DNA of 64,000 nt from Streptomyces sp. Act143 (GCF_003143935.1 NZ_QFRX01000001.1:8151230-8215229), one strand, 5' to 3'. Shown: positions 7,925-17,231, numbered from the stretch's first letter. Notes: generated by a model from the sequence alone, not told the origin. A program made the numbers and translations.

Positions 7925-9268
7925 ATGAAGAACACCATCCGCAGAAGCAGGCGCGCCGCCGTGGCCGTCGCCCTGGGCTCCGTCCTCGCCCTGACCGCCA
8001 CCGCCTGCGGTGACGACGGCAGCGGCACCGGGGGCGACAACGGCGACGAGGGCAGCGGCAAGGGCAAGATCGTCTTCTGGGACAACAACGGCGGTGTCCG
8101 CACCGACGCCTGGAAGGCGATCATCGCCGACTTCGAGAAGGCCAACCCGGACATCGACGTCGAGTACGTCGGCATCCCCTCCGCGGACTACCAGTCCAAG
8201 GTGGAGACCGCCATCCAGGGCGGCGGCCTGCCGGACGTCGGCGGTGTCGGCGCGGCGATGATCGCCAGCTTCTCCGCCCAGAAGGTGCTGGAGCCGGTCG
8301 ACGACCGTCTCGCCAAGTCCTCCCTCAACGGCAAGCTCAACGAGGACATGGTCACCTCGATGAAGGCGGCCGGTGGCGGTGACGGCACCCTGTACTCGGT
8401 GCCGACCTCCGCGAACAACGGCGTGCTGTACTACCGCACCGACCTGTTCGAGAAGGCGGGCCTGGACGAGCCGACCACCTGGGACAAGTTCTACGAGGCC
8501 GCGAACAAGCTGACCGACGCCAAGAAGAACGAGTTCGGCTACACCATCCGCGGTGGCGCCGGCTCCATCGCCCAGGCGCTGGACGCGATGTACGGGCAGA
8601 GCGGCATCACGTCCTTCTGGAACGGTGACAAGACCACCGTCAACGACCCGAAGAACGTGGCGGCGCTGGAGAAGTACGCCGCGCTCTACAAGAAGGACAC
8701 CCCGTCCGCCGACCTCAACAACGACTTCACCAAGATGGTCGCCCAGTGGGATTCCGGCACGATCGGAATGCTCAACCACAACCTGGGCTCCTACCAGGAC
8801 CACGTGAAGGCGCTCGGCGTCGAGAAGTTCCGTGGCATTCCGCAGCCGGTCGGCGCGTCCGGAAAGCGGGTCCAGGTCTCCAACCCGGTCGACGGCGTCG
8901 GCCTGTTCAAGAGCTCCAAGAACAAGGAAGCCGCCTGGAAGTTCATCGAGTTCGCGGTCTCCCACGCGGAGAACTCCAAGTTCAACGAGTCCGCGGGCCA
9001 GGTGCCGGCCAACAACGAGGCCGCCAAGGACGCGTGGATCTCCAAGGCCGAGCCGACGAAGCTGGCCGCTGCCGCGCTGACCGACGGTTCCACGACCATT
9101 GTCCAGCTGCCGTACTACCTGCCTGACTGGGGCACCATCTCGAAGGCCGACAACGAGCCGAACTTCCAGAAGGTGCTGCTCGGGAAGATGAGCGCGAAGG
9201 ACTTCCTGGACACGCTGGCCGATCAGCTGAACGACGCCCAGGCGGAGTGGAATTCGCAGAAGGGCTGA
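7925..9268 (+). CDS. sugar ABC transporter substrate-binding lipoprotein
   Basis: The 447-residue protein is a family 1 extracellular solute-binding lipoprotein. The N-terminus has basic residues, a hydrophobic stretch and a lipobox ending in ALTATAC near residue 28, followed by a Gly/Asp/Ser-rich linker. The mature part begins KIVFWDNNGG and contains the family's EYVGIP and DWGTISKAD stretches. The ATG at 7925 follows a GAAGAGAG ribosome-binding site; an upstream TTG in frame (7898) was rejected because it would add residues before the signal. No permease genes follow it, so it probably supplies substrate to the permeases at the left edge or to a distant pair. It is 48 bases after the lyase-esterase fusion and 92 bases before the acetylesterase. 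Confidence 0.92.
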   Translation: MKNTIRRSRRAAVAVALGSVLALTATACGDDGSGTGGDNGDEGSGKGKIVFWDNNGGVRTDAWKAIIADFEKANPDIDVEYVGIPSADYQSKVETAIQGGGLPDVGGVGAAMIASFSAQKVLEPVDDRLAKSSLNGKLNEDMVTSMKAAGGGDGTLYSVPTSANNGVLYYRTDLFEKAGLDEPTTWDKFYEAANKLTDAKKNEFGYTIRGGAGSIAQALDAMYGQSGITSFWNGDKTTVNDPKNVAALEKYAALYKKDTPSADLNNDFTKMVAQWDSGTIGMLNHNLGSYQDHVKALGVEKFRGIPQPVGASGKRVQVSNPVDGVGLFKSSKNKEAAWKFIEFAVSHAENSKFNESAGQVPANNEAAKDAWISKAEPTKLAAAALTDGSTTIVQLPYYLPDWGTISKADNEPNFQKVLLGKMSAKDFLDTLADQLNDAQAEWNSQKG

Positions 9269-9311
9269 GGGTTCGGGGTGGTTTCGGTTCGTGGGGAGCT
9301 GCGGGTTCGCC

Positions 9312-9341
9312 GTGGCTGGTCGCGCAGTTCCCCGCGCCCCT
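9312..9341 (+). repeat. dispersed 30-bp intergenic repeat, copy 1
   Basis: Thirty bases here are identical to 28131-28160, 19 kb away, also intergenic and in the same orientation. In this copy, GGGGAGCTGCG at 9293-9303 can pair with CGCAGTTCCCC at 9323-9333 (one G-T wobble), giving a hairpin between the binding-protein and acetylesterase genes. I recall similar GGTCGCGCAGTTCCCC elements scattered in other Streptomyces genomes, unverified here. Confidence 0.75.
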
Positions 9342-9360
9342 AGGGCAAGAAGGGCATCGC

Positions 9361-10155
9361 ATGTCAATATCGCGCCGTCAGGTCACGGCAGCGGCCCTCG
9401 CCGCCGTTCCTGCCGCTTTCGCGGCCACCGGTACCGCGCAGGCCGCCTCCCGTCATCGCACTCTCTACATCGCCGGTGATTCCACCGCCGCCCAGAAATA
9501 CGCCGACGCCGCTCCCGAGACCGGGTGGGGCATGGCACTTCCCTTCTTTCTGCACAAGGACCGGCCCGTCGCCAACCACGCGGTGAACGGGCGGAGTTCG
9601 AAGAGTTTCCTCGACGAGGGCCGACTCGATGTGATCCTCGCGGCCATCCGGCCCGGGGACTTCCTCCTCGTCCAGTTCGGCCACAACGACGAGAAGTCCG
9701 CCGACCCGACCCGCTACACCGAGCCCTGGACGACGTACCAGGACTGTCTGCGGCTGTACCTCGACGGCGCCCGCGCCCGTGGTGCCCGGCCCGTGCTCGC
9801 CACCTCCGTGGAGCGCCGGAAGTTCGACGCGGACGGCAACGCCGTGCCGACCCACGGCGACTACCCGGCGGCGATGCGTGCGCTGGCCGAGGAGGAGGGC
9901 GTGGCACTGCTCGACATCCAGGCGCTGTCCCTCGCCCTGTGGCAGCGGCTCGGGCCCGAGGAGACCAAGACGTACTTCAACTGGACCGCGACCGAGCAGG
10001 ACAACACGCACTTCAATCCGCCGGGTGCGATCGCCGTGGCGCGGCTCGTCGCGCAGGAGCTGCTGCGGACGCGGGTGCTGCGCCCGCAGGACGTGTGCCG
10101 GATCGACGACGAGATCCCCACGTCCTGGATCACCTGGCCGGAAGCGACCGCGTAA
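9361..10155 (+). CDS. rhamnogalacturonan acetylesterase, SGNH/CE12 type
   Basis: The 264-residue enzyme should remove acetyl groups from the rhamnogalacturonan backbone of pectin. A twin-arginine-type signal (SRRQVTAAAL at residues 4-13) ends near TAQAAS. The SGNH blocks are visible: IAGDSTAAQ with the nucleophile serine at about residue 41, HAVNGRSS, QFGHNDEK with the oxyanion asparagine, and DNTHFN with the catalytic Asp/His near residue 217. The ATG at 9361 begins the signal; the frame is open upstream without one. The gene lies 34 bases before a PL1 lyase, in the same direction. Export through Tat would mean folding before secretion. Confidence 0.9.
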   Translation: MSISRRQVTAAALAAVPAAFAATGTAQAASRHRTLYIAGDSTAAQKYADAAPETGWGMALPFFLHKDRPVANHAVNGRSSKSFLDEGRLDVILAAIRPGDFLLVQFGHNDEKSADPTRYTEPWTTYQDCLRLYLDGARARGARPVLATSVERRKFDADGNAVPTHGDYPAAMRALAEEEGVALLDIQALSLALWQRLGPEETKTYFNWTATEQDNTHFNPPGAIAVARLVAQELLRTRVLRPQDVCRIDDEIPTSWITWPEATA

Positions 10156-10189
10156 CCCCACCCCCCGTACCGGAAGAGAGAGCCGCACA

Positions 10190-11518
10190 ATGAACGCACA
10201 GAAATGGCATGGGCATGCCACAGCAATGGCACGTGCCGCCGCCGCCGTGGTGGGCTGCACCGCGCTCGTGCTCGCCGTCACCGGCCCCAGCGCACAGGCA
10301 CAGGGCCGTGACCTCGCCCGGCAGACACTGCCGGCCAACGACGGGTGGGCGTCCTACGGCACCGGGACCACCGGCGGCGCCGAGGCCGACGCCGAGCACG
10401 TCTACACCGTCTCCACCTGGGCCGAGTTCAAGGCCGCCCTCGCCGCCGGCGGCGACGCACCGAAGATCATCAAGGTCAAGGGGACCATCGACGCCGTCTC
10501 CGAGGGCTGTGACGCCTTCGCCGCCGACGGATACGACTTCGACGCCTACCTCGCCGCCTACTCACCGGAGGCCTGGGGCTACGACACCGACCTGAGCGCC
10601 GAACCCGACGGCAGCCCCGAGGGTCTGCGCCGCGCCTCCGCCGCCGCCCAGGACCAGGCCATCAAGGCGAACATCCCCTCCAACACCACGATCATCGGCG
10701 TCGGCAGGAACGCCGCGATCAAGGGCGCCAGCCTCCAGATCAAGGCCGTCGACAACGTCATCGTCCGCAACATCGCCTTCGAGAGCCCGATCGACTGCTT
10801 CCCGCAGTGGGACCCGACCGACGGTGACCACGGCAACTGGAACTCCGAGTACGACACCGCCGTCGTCTACGGCTCCACCCACGTGTGGATCGACCACAAC
10901 ACCTTCACCGACGGCGCCCACCCCGACAGCGCCGCACCGACCTACTTCGGCATGCTCTACCAGCAGCACGACGGCGAGCTCGACATCGTCAAGGGCGCCG
11001 ACTACGTCACCGCCTCCTGGAACGTCTTCACCGAGCACGACAAGACGATCCTCATCGGCAACAGCGACAGCGCCGCCACCACGGCGGTCGACCGGGGGCA
11101 CCTGAAGGTCACCTTCCACCACAACCTGTTCTCGAACCTCGTCGAGCGCGCCCCCCGCGTCCGCTTCGGCCAGGTCGACTCCTACAACAACCACTTCGTG
11201 GCGAACGACGACTACGCCTACAGCTTCGGCATCGGCAAGGAGTCCCAACTGGTCGCCGAGCACAACGCGTTCACACTCCCGGAGGGGATCAGCGCGGCCA
11301 AGGTGCTCAAGCGCTGGAACGTGTCGCCGCTGACCGCCGCCGACAACACCGTGAACGGCGAGGTCACCGACCTGATCGCCGTCCACAACGCCGAGATCCC
11401 GGCGGAGACCCTGGAGTCCGGCGCCGGCTGGACGCCCACCCTGCGCACCAAGGTCGACCCGGTCCAGGCGGTCCCGGCGATCGTCGACCACCGCGCGGGC
11501 GCCGGCAAGGTCTGCTGA
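10190..11518 (+). CDS. secreted pectate lyase, PL1 family
   Basis: This 442-residue lyase has a hydrophobic export signal (about residues 1-37, ending PSAQAQ) and a PL1 beta-helix. It shares ANDGWASYGTGTTGG, the APKIIKVKGTID block, WIDHNTFTDG near residue 232, HDKTILIGNSD and RAPRVRFGQ near residue 320 (catalytic arginine) with the lyase at 1085-2368, so the two are paralogues. Its signal is longer and lacks a double arginine. GGAAGAGAGAG upstream serves as ribosome-binding site. The gene follows the CE12 acetylesterase by 34 bases and precedes the first CE8 esterase by 125 bases. The intervening bases hold AAGGAG for the esterase and no clear terminator, so co-transcription is likely. Confidence 0.93.
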   Translation: MNAQKWHGHATAMARAAAAVVGCTALVLAVTGPSAQAQGRDLARQTLPANDGWASYGTGTTGGAEADAEHVYTVSTWAEFKAALAAGGDAPKIIKVKGTIDAVSEGCDAFAADGYDFDAYLAAYSPEAWGYDTDLSAEPDGSPEGLRRASAAAQDQAIKANIPSNTTIIGVGRNAAIKGASLQIKAVDNVIVRNIAFESPIDCFPQWDPTDGDHGNWNSEYDTAVVYGSTHVWIDHNTFTDGAHPDSAAPTYFGMLYQQHDGELDIVKGADYVTASWNVFTEHDKTILIGNSDSAATTAVDRGHLKVTFHHNLFSNLVERAPRVRFGQVDSYNNHFVANDDYAYSFGIGKESQLVAEHNAFTLPEGISAAKVLKRWNVSPLTAADNTVNGEVTDLIAVHNAEIPAETLESGAGWTPTLRTKVDPVQAVPAIVDHRAGAGKVC

Positions 11519-11643
11519 CCCCCCGCCACCGACCGGCCGGGGCGGACCGCATCGTGCTCACGACCCGCAGCGCGCCCGCCCCGGCCCCCACCCCCCACGG
11601 CGAGGAAAACCCCGCACGTCCACGGCACCCAAGGAGCACCCGC

Positions 11644-12774
11644 ATGCCCTCGCCCCACCTCGAACTCCCCCTGACCAGAAGGGGATTCCTCATCGCGAGC
11701 GCCGGAGCGGCCGCCGCGCTGAGCCTCACCGGCACCCCCGCCCAGGCCCGTCCCCGCTCGCCCTTCGGCCGCTTCGGCTCGCCCACCGCACGCCGCACCG
11801 CGACCACCCTGTACGTCGACACCCAGGGCCGCGGCGACTTCACCACCGTCCAGGCCGCCGTCGACGCCACCACCGGCAGCGGCTGGACGCTCGTCATCGC
11901 GCCGGGCACCTACCGGGAGACCGTCAGCCTCGACGCCACCCGCACGGAAGCGACCTGGATCGGCGCCTCGGAGGACCCACGGGACGTCGTCATCGTCCAC
12001 GACAACGCGGCCGGCACCCCCAAGCCCGACGGCTCCGGCACCTACGGCACCACCGGCTCGGCCACCACCACCCTCAGGGCCGACGGCTTCACCGCCCGCT
12101 GGATCACCTTCGCCAACGACTGGCTGCGCGCCGACCACCCCGGCATCAGCGGCACCCAGGCCGTCGCCCTCAAGGTCATGGGCGACCGCTCCGCCTTCCA
12201 CCACTGCCACTTCCTCGGCCACCAGGACACCCTGTACGCCGACTCCCTCGCCCTGACCGTCTTCGCCCGCCAGTACTTCTCCCACTGCTACGCCGAGGGC
12301 GACGTCGACTTCGTCTTCGGCCGGGCCACCGCGGTCTACGAACACTGCCACTTCCGCACCCTGGACCGCACCGACCTGGCCGCCGCCCCGTACGGCTTCG
12401 TCTTCGCGCCCTCGACCGCCGGCGCCAACCCGCGCGGCTACCTGGTGACGCGCAGCCGCATCAGCAGCGCGGCCCCGGACGCCTCCTACAAGCTGGCCCG
12501 CCCCTGGGTGCCCAGCTCCGACCCCACCGCCCGGCCCGGCCTCATCGTCCGGGACACCCACCTCGGCGCCGGCCTCGACGCGGTCGCGCCCTACACGAAC
12601 ATGTCCAACTCCTATCCCTGGCAGAACCAGCGCTTCGCCGAGTACCGCAACTCCGGCCCCGGCGCCGAGATCACCGTCCCCGAGAACCGCCCCCAACTCA
12701 GCGACGAACAGGCCGAGTCGGCGACCCGGGACGCCTTTCTCGGTGACTGGAAGCCATGGCAGGAGGAGTGCTGA
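11644..12774 (+). CDS. secreted pectinesterase, CE8 family
   Basis: The 376-residue pectin methylesterase hydrolyses methyl esters of homogalacturonan. It has a clear twin-arginine signal (LTRRGFLIASAG near residues 10-21). Beta-helix repeats carry the CE8 catalytic blocks: GHQDTLY near 192, EGDVDFVFGRAT near 218 with the nucleophile aspartate, and LARPWVPS near 284 with the substrate-binding arginine. The stop overlaps the next pectinesterase's ATG by one base (TGATG). The two are tandem paralogues with near-identical motif blocks and C-terminal ends (PGAEITVPENRPQL in both), pointing to a gene duplication. Confidence 0.94.
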   Translation: MPSPHLELPLTRRGFLIASAGAAAALSLTGTPAQARPRSPFGRFGSPTARRTATTLYVDTQGRGDFTTVQAAVDATTGSGWTLVIAPGTYRETVSLDATRTEATWIGASEDPRDVVIVHDNAAGTPKPDGSGTYGTTGSATTTLRADGFTARWITFANDWLRADHPGISGTQAVALKVMGDRSAFHHCHFLGHQDTLYADSLALTVFARQYFSHCYAEGDVDFVFGRATAVYEHCHFRTLDRTDLAAAPYGFVFAPSTAGANPRGYLVTRSRISSAAPDASYKLARPWVPSSDPTARPGLIVRDTHLGAGLDAVAPYTNMSNSYPWQNQRFAEYRNSGPGAEITVPENRPQLSDEQAESATRDAFLGDWKPWQEEC

Positions 12775-13799
12775 TGCGCCGACGCACCCTGCTGACGGGC
12801 CTGACGGCGGGCCTCGTGGCCGCCGGCTCCACGAACGCCCACGCAAGCAGCCGCCGTGTCCTGCACGTCCGTCCCGGCGACTCCGTGCAGGCCGCCGTGG
12901 ACGCGGTGGACGGCCCCGGCTGGACGATCGTCGTGCACCCGGGGACGTACCGCGAGGTCGTCGACGTCCCGGCCGACAAGCCAGAGCTGACCCTCCGCGG
13001 CGCCTCCCGCGACCCGCGCGACGCCGTCATCGTCCACGACAACGCCAACGGCACCCAGAAACCCGACGGTTCGGGCACCTACGGCACCGCGGGCTCGGCC
13101 ACCTTCACCTCCGCCGCCCCGGGCCTGACGGTCCGCGACCTCACCCTCGCCAACGACTGGCTGCGCGCCGACCACCCCGACATCACCGGCACCCAGGCGG
13201 TGGCGGCCTGCACGTACGGCGACCGCACCCACTTCGAGAACGTCCGGCTCCTCGCCCACCAGGACACCCTCTTCGTGGAGACGACCGCCCTCACCTCCTT
13301 CGACCGGCAGTACTTCCACCGCTGCTACATCGAAGGGGACGTCGACTTCGTCTTCGGCCGGGCCACCGCCGTCTTCGAGGACTGCCACTTCCACACCCTG
13401 CAACGGGACGTCACCTTCACCCCGAAGGGCATGGTCTTCGCCCCCTCCACCGCCCGCGCCAACCCGTACGGCATCCTCGCCGTCCGCTCCCGCATCACCT
13501 CCGGCGCCGAGGACGCGGCGTACAAGCTGGCACGGCCCTGGGTCCCGTCGTACGAGACGACCGCCTGGCCCTCTCTCGTGGTCCGCGACACCCGCATCGG
13601 ACCCGGCATCGACCCCGTCACCCCCTACACCAACATGCGCGAGCAGTACCCGTGGCAGACCATGCGCTTCCGGGAGTACCGCAACTCCGGCCCGGGCGCG
13701 GAGATCACGGTCCCGGAGAACCGGCCGCAACTGACGCCCGAAGAGGCCGAGTTGCACACCAAGGCGGCCTACCTCGGCGACTGGCGTCCCCGTGCGTAG
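12774..13799 (+). CDS. secreted pectinesterase, CE8 family (tandem paralogue)
   Basis: This is a 341-residue pectin methylesterase. The signal is of Tat type (MRRRTLLTGLTAG) and short, ending near NAHAS. The catalytic blocks are AHQDTLF near 160, EGDVDFVFGRAT near 187 and LARPWVPS near 252. ATG 12774 was chosen because GGAGGAG lies at 12761-12767 and because it gives a proper signal; an upstream in-frame ATG would disrupt it. It is clearly homologous to the preceding esterase but shorter at the N-terminus. The next gene's GTG start lies eight bases inside its 3' end, so translation is probably coupled. Confidence 0.93.
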   Translation: MRRRTLLTGLTAGLVAAGSTNAHASSRRVLHVRPGDSVQAAVDAVDGPGWTIVVHPGTYREVVDVPADKPELTLRGASRDPRDAVIVHDNANGTQKPDGSGTYGTAGSATFTSAAPGLTVRDLTLANDWLRADHPDITGTQAVAACTYGDRTHFENVRLLAHQDTLFVETTALTSFDRQYFHRCYIEGDVDFVFGRATAVFEDCHFHTLQRDVTFTPKGMVFAPSTARANPYGILAVRSRITSGAEDAAYKLARPWVPSYETTAWPSLVVRDTRIGPGIDPVTPYTNMREQYPWQTMRFREYRNSGPGAEITVPENRPQLTPEEAELHTKAAYLGDWRPRA

Positions 13800-15036
13800 G
13801 GCGGCCGCGGCTCTGCTGGCCGCCGCGTGCGTGCTGCTCGGGGCGCCCTCGGGGGCCGCCGCCACCGAGCAGCGCACCCCCGTCGGCTGGGGTGCCGGCA
13901 CCACCGGCGGCGCGGGCGGCACCACCTGGACCGTGCACACCCGCGCCGAGCTCAAGGAGGCCCTCGCGGCCACCGGCCCGAAGACGATCCGGGTCGTCGG
14001 CACCGTCAACGGCCATGAGGGGGACGACGGTTCCCTGCTCGACGAGCAGGACTACGCCCCCGGCTACGACCTCACCAAGTACATGTCCTGCTTCGGCGAG
14101 GACGGCACCGCCTGGTCCGACACCCGATTCGACTACTGCAAGCAGCAACGGCAGTTGCGGCAGACCGGCTCCACCAGGGAGAAGGCCCAGATCCAGCTGA
14201 CCGTGCCGAGCGACACCACGCTCGTCGGCGTCGGACGCGACGCGCAACTCCTGGGCGTCTTCCTCACCGTCAACACGGGCACGAACATCATCGTCCGCAA
14301 CCTGCGACTCGAAGCCCCGGTCGACCACTTCACCAGCTGGTCGCCGGACGACGGCACCCAGGGCAACTGGAACGCCCGCTTCGACGCGATGACCGTCATC
14401 ACCGGCAAGCACATCTGGGTCGACCACTGCACCTTCACCGACGGCCGCTTCCCGGACGCCGAGGCCCCCGTCGGCTTCCACGGCGAGCACGTCCAACGGC
14501 ACGACGGACTGCTCGACATCGAGGACGGCTCCGACTTCATCACGGTCTCCGACAGCCGTTTCGAGGACCACGACAAGGCGCTCCTCATCGGCTCCGGCGA
14601 CGGCCGCGGCGACCGCGACCGCGGGCACCTCAAGGTGACCTTCGCCCGGAACCTCTTCACCGACATCGTGCAGCGCGGCCCCCGCGTGCGCTTCGGACAG
14701 GTGCACGTCGTGAACAACGTGTACGTGGCCCGGAGCCGCACCCCGCTCTACGCCCTCGGCGTGGGCGTGGAGTCCGCGATCTACTCCGAGCGCAACGTCT
14801 TCCGGTACGACGCGGCCCTCGCCGCCTACGGAGGAGCGCACTTCCACGACACCGGGTCCTGGATCGACGGCCGCCCCGCCGGTCTGGACGCGGTGGCGGC
14901 GGGCCTCGGCCTGACGGACGACGTGGGCTGGGACCCGGCGGACGCGTACGCGTACCGGGCGCTGAAGTCCGCCGCCGCGGTGGAGCGCCACGTCCTCGCC
15001 CACGCCGGCGCGGGGAGGCCGTATGGCCACCCCTGA
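13792..15036 (+). CDS. secreted pectate lyase, PL1 family
   Basis: The 414-residue lyase starts at a GTG overlapping the upstream esterase by eight bases. A short signal (MRRAAAALLAAAC, cleavage near GAAATEQ) is followed by the PL1 fold: GAGTTGGAGG, WVDHCTFTDGRF near residue 208, GLLDIEDGSD, HDKALLIGSGD and RGPRVRFGQ near residue 294 (catalytic arginine). It is more diverged from the other two single-domain PL1 enzymes, lacking their ANDGW block and carrying extra cysteines (YMSCFGED, DYCKQQ). The alpha/beta hydrolase that follows begins 14 bases before its stop. Confidence 0.92.
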   Translation: MRRAAAALLAAACVLLGAPSGAAATEQRTPVGWGAGTTGGAGGTTWTVHTRAELKEALAATGPKTIRVVGTVNGHEGDDGSLLDEQDYAPGYDLTKYMSCFGEDGTAWSDTRFDYCKQQRQLRQTGSTREKAQIQLTVPSDTTLVGVGRDAQLLGVFLTVNTGTNIIVRNLRLEAPVDHFTSWSPDDGTQGNWNARFDAMTVITGKHIWVDHCTFTDGRFPDAEAPVGFHGEHVQRHDGLLDIEDGSDFITVSDSRFEDHDKALLIGSGDGRGDRDRGHLKVTFARNLFTDIVQRGPRVRFGQVHVVNNVYVARSRTPLYALGVGVESAIYSERNVFRYDAALAAYGGAHFHDTGSWIDGRPAGLDAVAAGLGLTDDVGWDPADAYAYRALKSAAAVERHVLAHAGAGRPYGHP

Positions 15037-16072
15037 CAGCCTCTACGAGGACCTGAAGAAGGACCTCGGCTTCCCCCTGGCCTGGGGCACCTCACCGCTC
15101 CGGGACTTCCGGGACTGGCGGCGGGCGGCCCGTGCGAAGGTCGAGGAGCACCTCCTCGTGGAACGGCAGGACGAGACGCCGTACGCACCCGAGTACAGCG
15201 ACCGCGCCCGGACCGACGCCTACACCCAGGAGGTGGTCACCCTCTCCCTCACCCGCCACCAACGCGTCCGCGGCACCCTGCTCACCCCGCACGGCCCCGG
15301 CCCCCACCGCGCGGTGCTCCTCCTCCACGACCACGGCGCCCGGTTCGACATCGGCAAGGAGAAACTCGTCCGGCCCTGGTACGACGACACGCGCCTCGCC
15401 GCCGCGCGGGCCTGGGCCGACACGTACTTCAGCGGACGCTTCGTGGGCGACGAACTCGCCCGGCGCGGCTACCTCGTGCTGTGCCTGGACGCGCCGGGCT
15501 GGGGCGACCGCGGCCCCATCGCCTACGAGGACCAGCAGGCCCTCGCGTCCAGCTTCTACAACCTCGGCTCCTCCCTCGCCGGACTCATGGCCCGTGAGGA
15601 CGCCCGCGCCGCCGGCTTCCTGGCGAGCCTCAACCGCGGGCGCGGCGTGGCGGCCGTCGGCTTCTCCATGGGCGCCTACCGCGCCTGGCAGACGGCCGCG
15701 CTCACCGACGCCGTCTCCGCGACGGCCGCCGTCTGCTGGATGACCGGCCTGAAGGAGATGATGGTGCCCGGCAACAACACGCTGCGCGGGCAGTCGTCGT
15801 ACTACATGCTCCACCCCGGGCTGCCCCGGTTCCTCGACTTCCCCGACGTGGCGAGCATCGCCGCACCCAGGCCGATGCTGTTCTTCAACGGCGGGCTCGA
15901 CCCGCTGTTCCCCGCCGACGGCGTCCAGGTCGCGTACGACAAACTGCGCGCCGTCTGGCACTCCCGCCACGCCGAGGAGCGGTTGCACCTCAAGACCTGG
16001 CCCGGCCTCGGCCATGTCTTCGTCGACCGCATGCAGGACGAGGTCTTCGACTGGCTCGACCACGTCCTCTGA
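15023..16072 (+). CDS. alpha/beta hydrolase, probable esterase
   Basis: This 349-residue protein has an alpha/beta-hydrolase fold and no signal peptide. The nucleophile elbow is GFSMGAYRAW near residue 213, the acid lies in GGLDPLFPADG near 292, and the histidine is in GLGHVFVDR near 331. LLLHDHGARFD forms the oxyanion strand. It resembles dienelactone-hydrolase-like or acetyl-xylan-esterase-like proteins that occur in polysaccharide loci. Since it appears cytoplasmic it may de-esterify imported, still acetylated or methylated, oligosaccharides; that is inference. The ATG follows GGGGAGG at 15012-15018 and overlaps the lyase gene by 14 bases. The next gene, after 46 bases, is a secreted PL9-type lyase. 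Confidence 0.8.
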   Translation: MATPDSLYEDLKKDLGFPLAWGTSPLRDFRDWRRAARAKVEEHLLVERQDETPYAPEYSDRARTDAYTQEVVTLSLTRHQRVRGTLLTPHGPGPHRAVLLLHDHGARFDIGKEKLVRPWYDDTRLAAARAWADTYFSGRFVGDELARRGYLVLCLDAPGWGDRGPIAYEDQQALASSFYNLGSSLAGLMAREDARAAGFLASLNRGRGVAAVGFSMGAYRAWQTAALTDAVSATAAVCWMTGLKEMMVPGNNTLRGQSSYYMLHPGLPRFLDFPDVASIAAPRPMLFFNGGLDPLFPADGVQVAYDKLRAVWHSRHAEERLHLKTWPGLGHVFVDRMQDEVFDWLDHVL

Positions 16073-16118
16073 TCCTCACCGCCCCCATCCCCGCAGTACG
16101 AGAAAGGACCCGCACTCC

Positions 16119-17231
16119 ATGTCTCGTCGTACCGCTCTCGCCGCGACGGCCGCCCTCGCCCTCGGCGCCGGTCTCGCCGTCCTGCCCACCCAGGCCCAGG
16201 CGGCCACCGTGGTCGTCGCCAACTCGACCGACCTGTCCAACGCCATCAAGAACGCCACCGCCGGCACCGTCATCCAGGTCCGCGGCGGCACCTACTACCC
16301 GACGGCGACCCTCCAGTCCACCGCCAACGGCACCTCCTCCGCGCCGGTCACGCTCACCGCGTACGGCTCGGAGACCGTGAAGATCGACGGCTCCTCCCTG
16401 CCCGACGGCGACTGGATCTTCAAGCTCACCGCCGACTACTGGAACGTCTCCAACATCACCTTCCAGAACTCCCCGGACAGCGCGGTCGTCTGCCAGTCCT
16501 GCACCGGCACGGTCTGGAACAACATCAAGACCATCAACGGCGGCGACTCCGGCTTCACGCTCACCGGCGACGGCACGGTGAACAACACCGTCAGGAACAT
16601 CGACTCCTACGGCAACTACGACGCCGCCAACCACGGCGAGAACGCCGACGGCGTCGCCGTGAAGTTCGGCTCCGGCACCGGCAACCTGATCACCGGGGCC
16701 CGCCTCTACAACAACAGCGACGACGGCATCGACTTCTGGTCCTTCTCCTCGCCCGTCACCATCGAGCACACCTGGTCCTTCGGCAACGGCGTCAACCGCT
16801 GGTCCGACTCGGCGTTCGCGGGCGACGGCAACGGCTACAAGCTGGGCGGCGACGGCGAGGTCGTCGCGCACGTCGTCAACAACTCCGCCGCCTGGGGCAA
16901 CGCCGGCAACGGGTTCACCGAGAACTCCAACACCGGTGCGATCGTCATCAACCGCACCACCGCCTACGCCAACAGCAAGTGGGGCTACTACTTCGCCACC
17001 AGCTCCGCCAAGCTCGGCAAGAACCTCGCGGTGAGCAACGGCAGCGGTCTGGTCAACAAGGGTTCGTCGGTCACCTCGGCCGGCAACAACTGGGACTCCG
17101 GCATCTCGACCCCGTCCTTCGTCTCCACGGACGCGTCGACCACGTACAACGCCCGCAGCTCCAGCGGCACCCTGCCGGCCACCACGTTCCTCACGACGGG
17201 CTCGACCACGATCGGCGCCACGATGAACTGA
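16119..17231 (+). CDS. secreted right-handed beta-helix pectate lyase, PL9-like
   Basis: The 370-residue enzyme has an export signal starting MSRRTALAATAALALG and ending near TQAQAA. The beta-helix carries the PL9 hallmark NNSDDGIDFW near residue 196 (calcium-binding aspartates) and GNGYKLGG near 240, whose lysine matches the catalytic base known from Dickeya Pel9A. AAGGACC upstream of ATG 16119 is a plausible ribosome-binding site. It is paralogous to the lyase at 18282-19436, with the same order of blocks throughout (GTVIQVR, NSPDSA or NSPAQG, DGTxNNxVxN, GFTENSN, FLTTGST). An inverted repeat follows the gene. Confidence 0.88.
   Translation: MSRRTALAATAALALGAGLAVLPTQAQAATVVVANSTDLSNAIKNATAGTVIQVRGGTYYPTATLQSTANGTSSAPVTLTAYGSETVKIDGSSLPDGDWIFKLTADYWNVSNITFQNSPDSAVVCQSCTGTVWNNIKTINGGDSGFTLTGDGTVNNTVRNIDSYGNYDAANHGENADGVAVKFGSGTGNLITGARLYNNSDDGIDFWSFSSPVTIEHTWSFGNGVNRWSDSAFAGDGNGYKLGGDGEVVAHVVNNSAAWGNAGNGFTENSNTGAIVINRTTAYANSKWGYYFATSSAKLGKNLAVSNGSGLVNKGSSVTSAGNNWDSGISTPSFVSTDASTTYNARSSSGTLPATTFLTTGSTTIGATMN

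Noticed and set aside
3734..9367. Open frame of 1877 codons on the minus strand across the pectin operon
   Set aside because: It lies opposite five well-recognised genes, has Val/Gly/Asp/Arg-biased content and no domain; it is a frame kept open by high GC at third positions.
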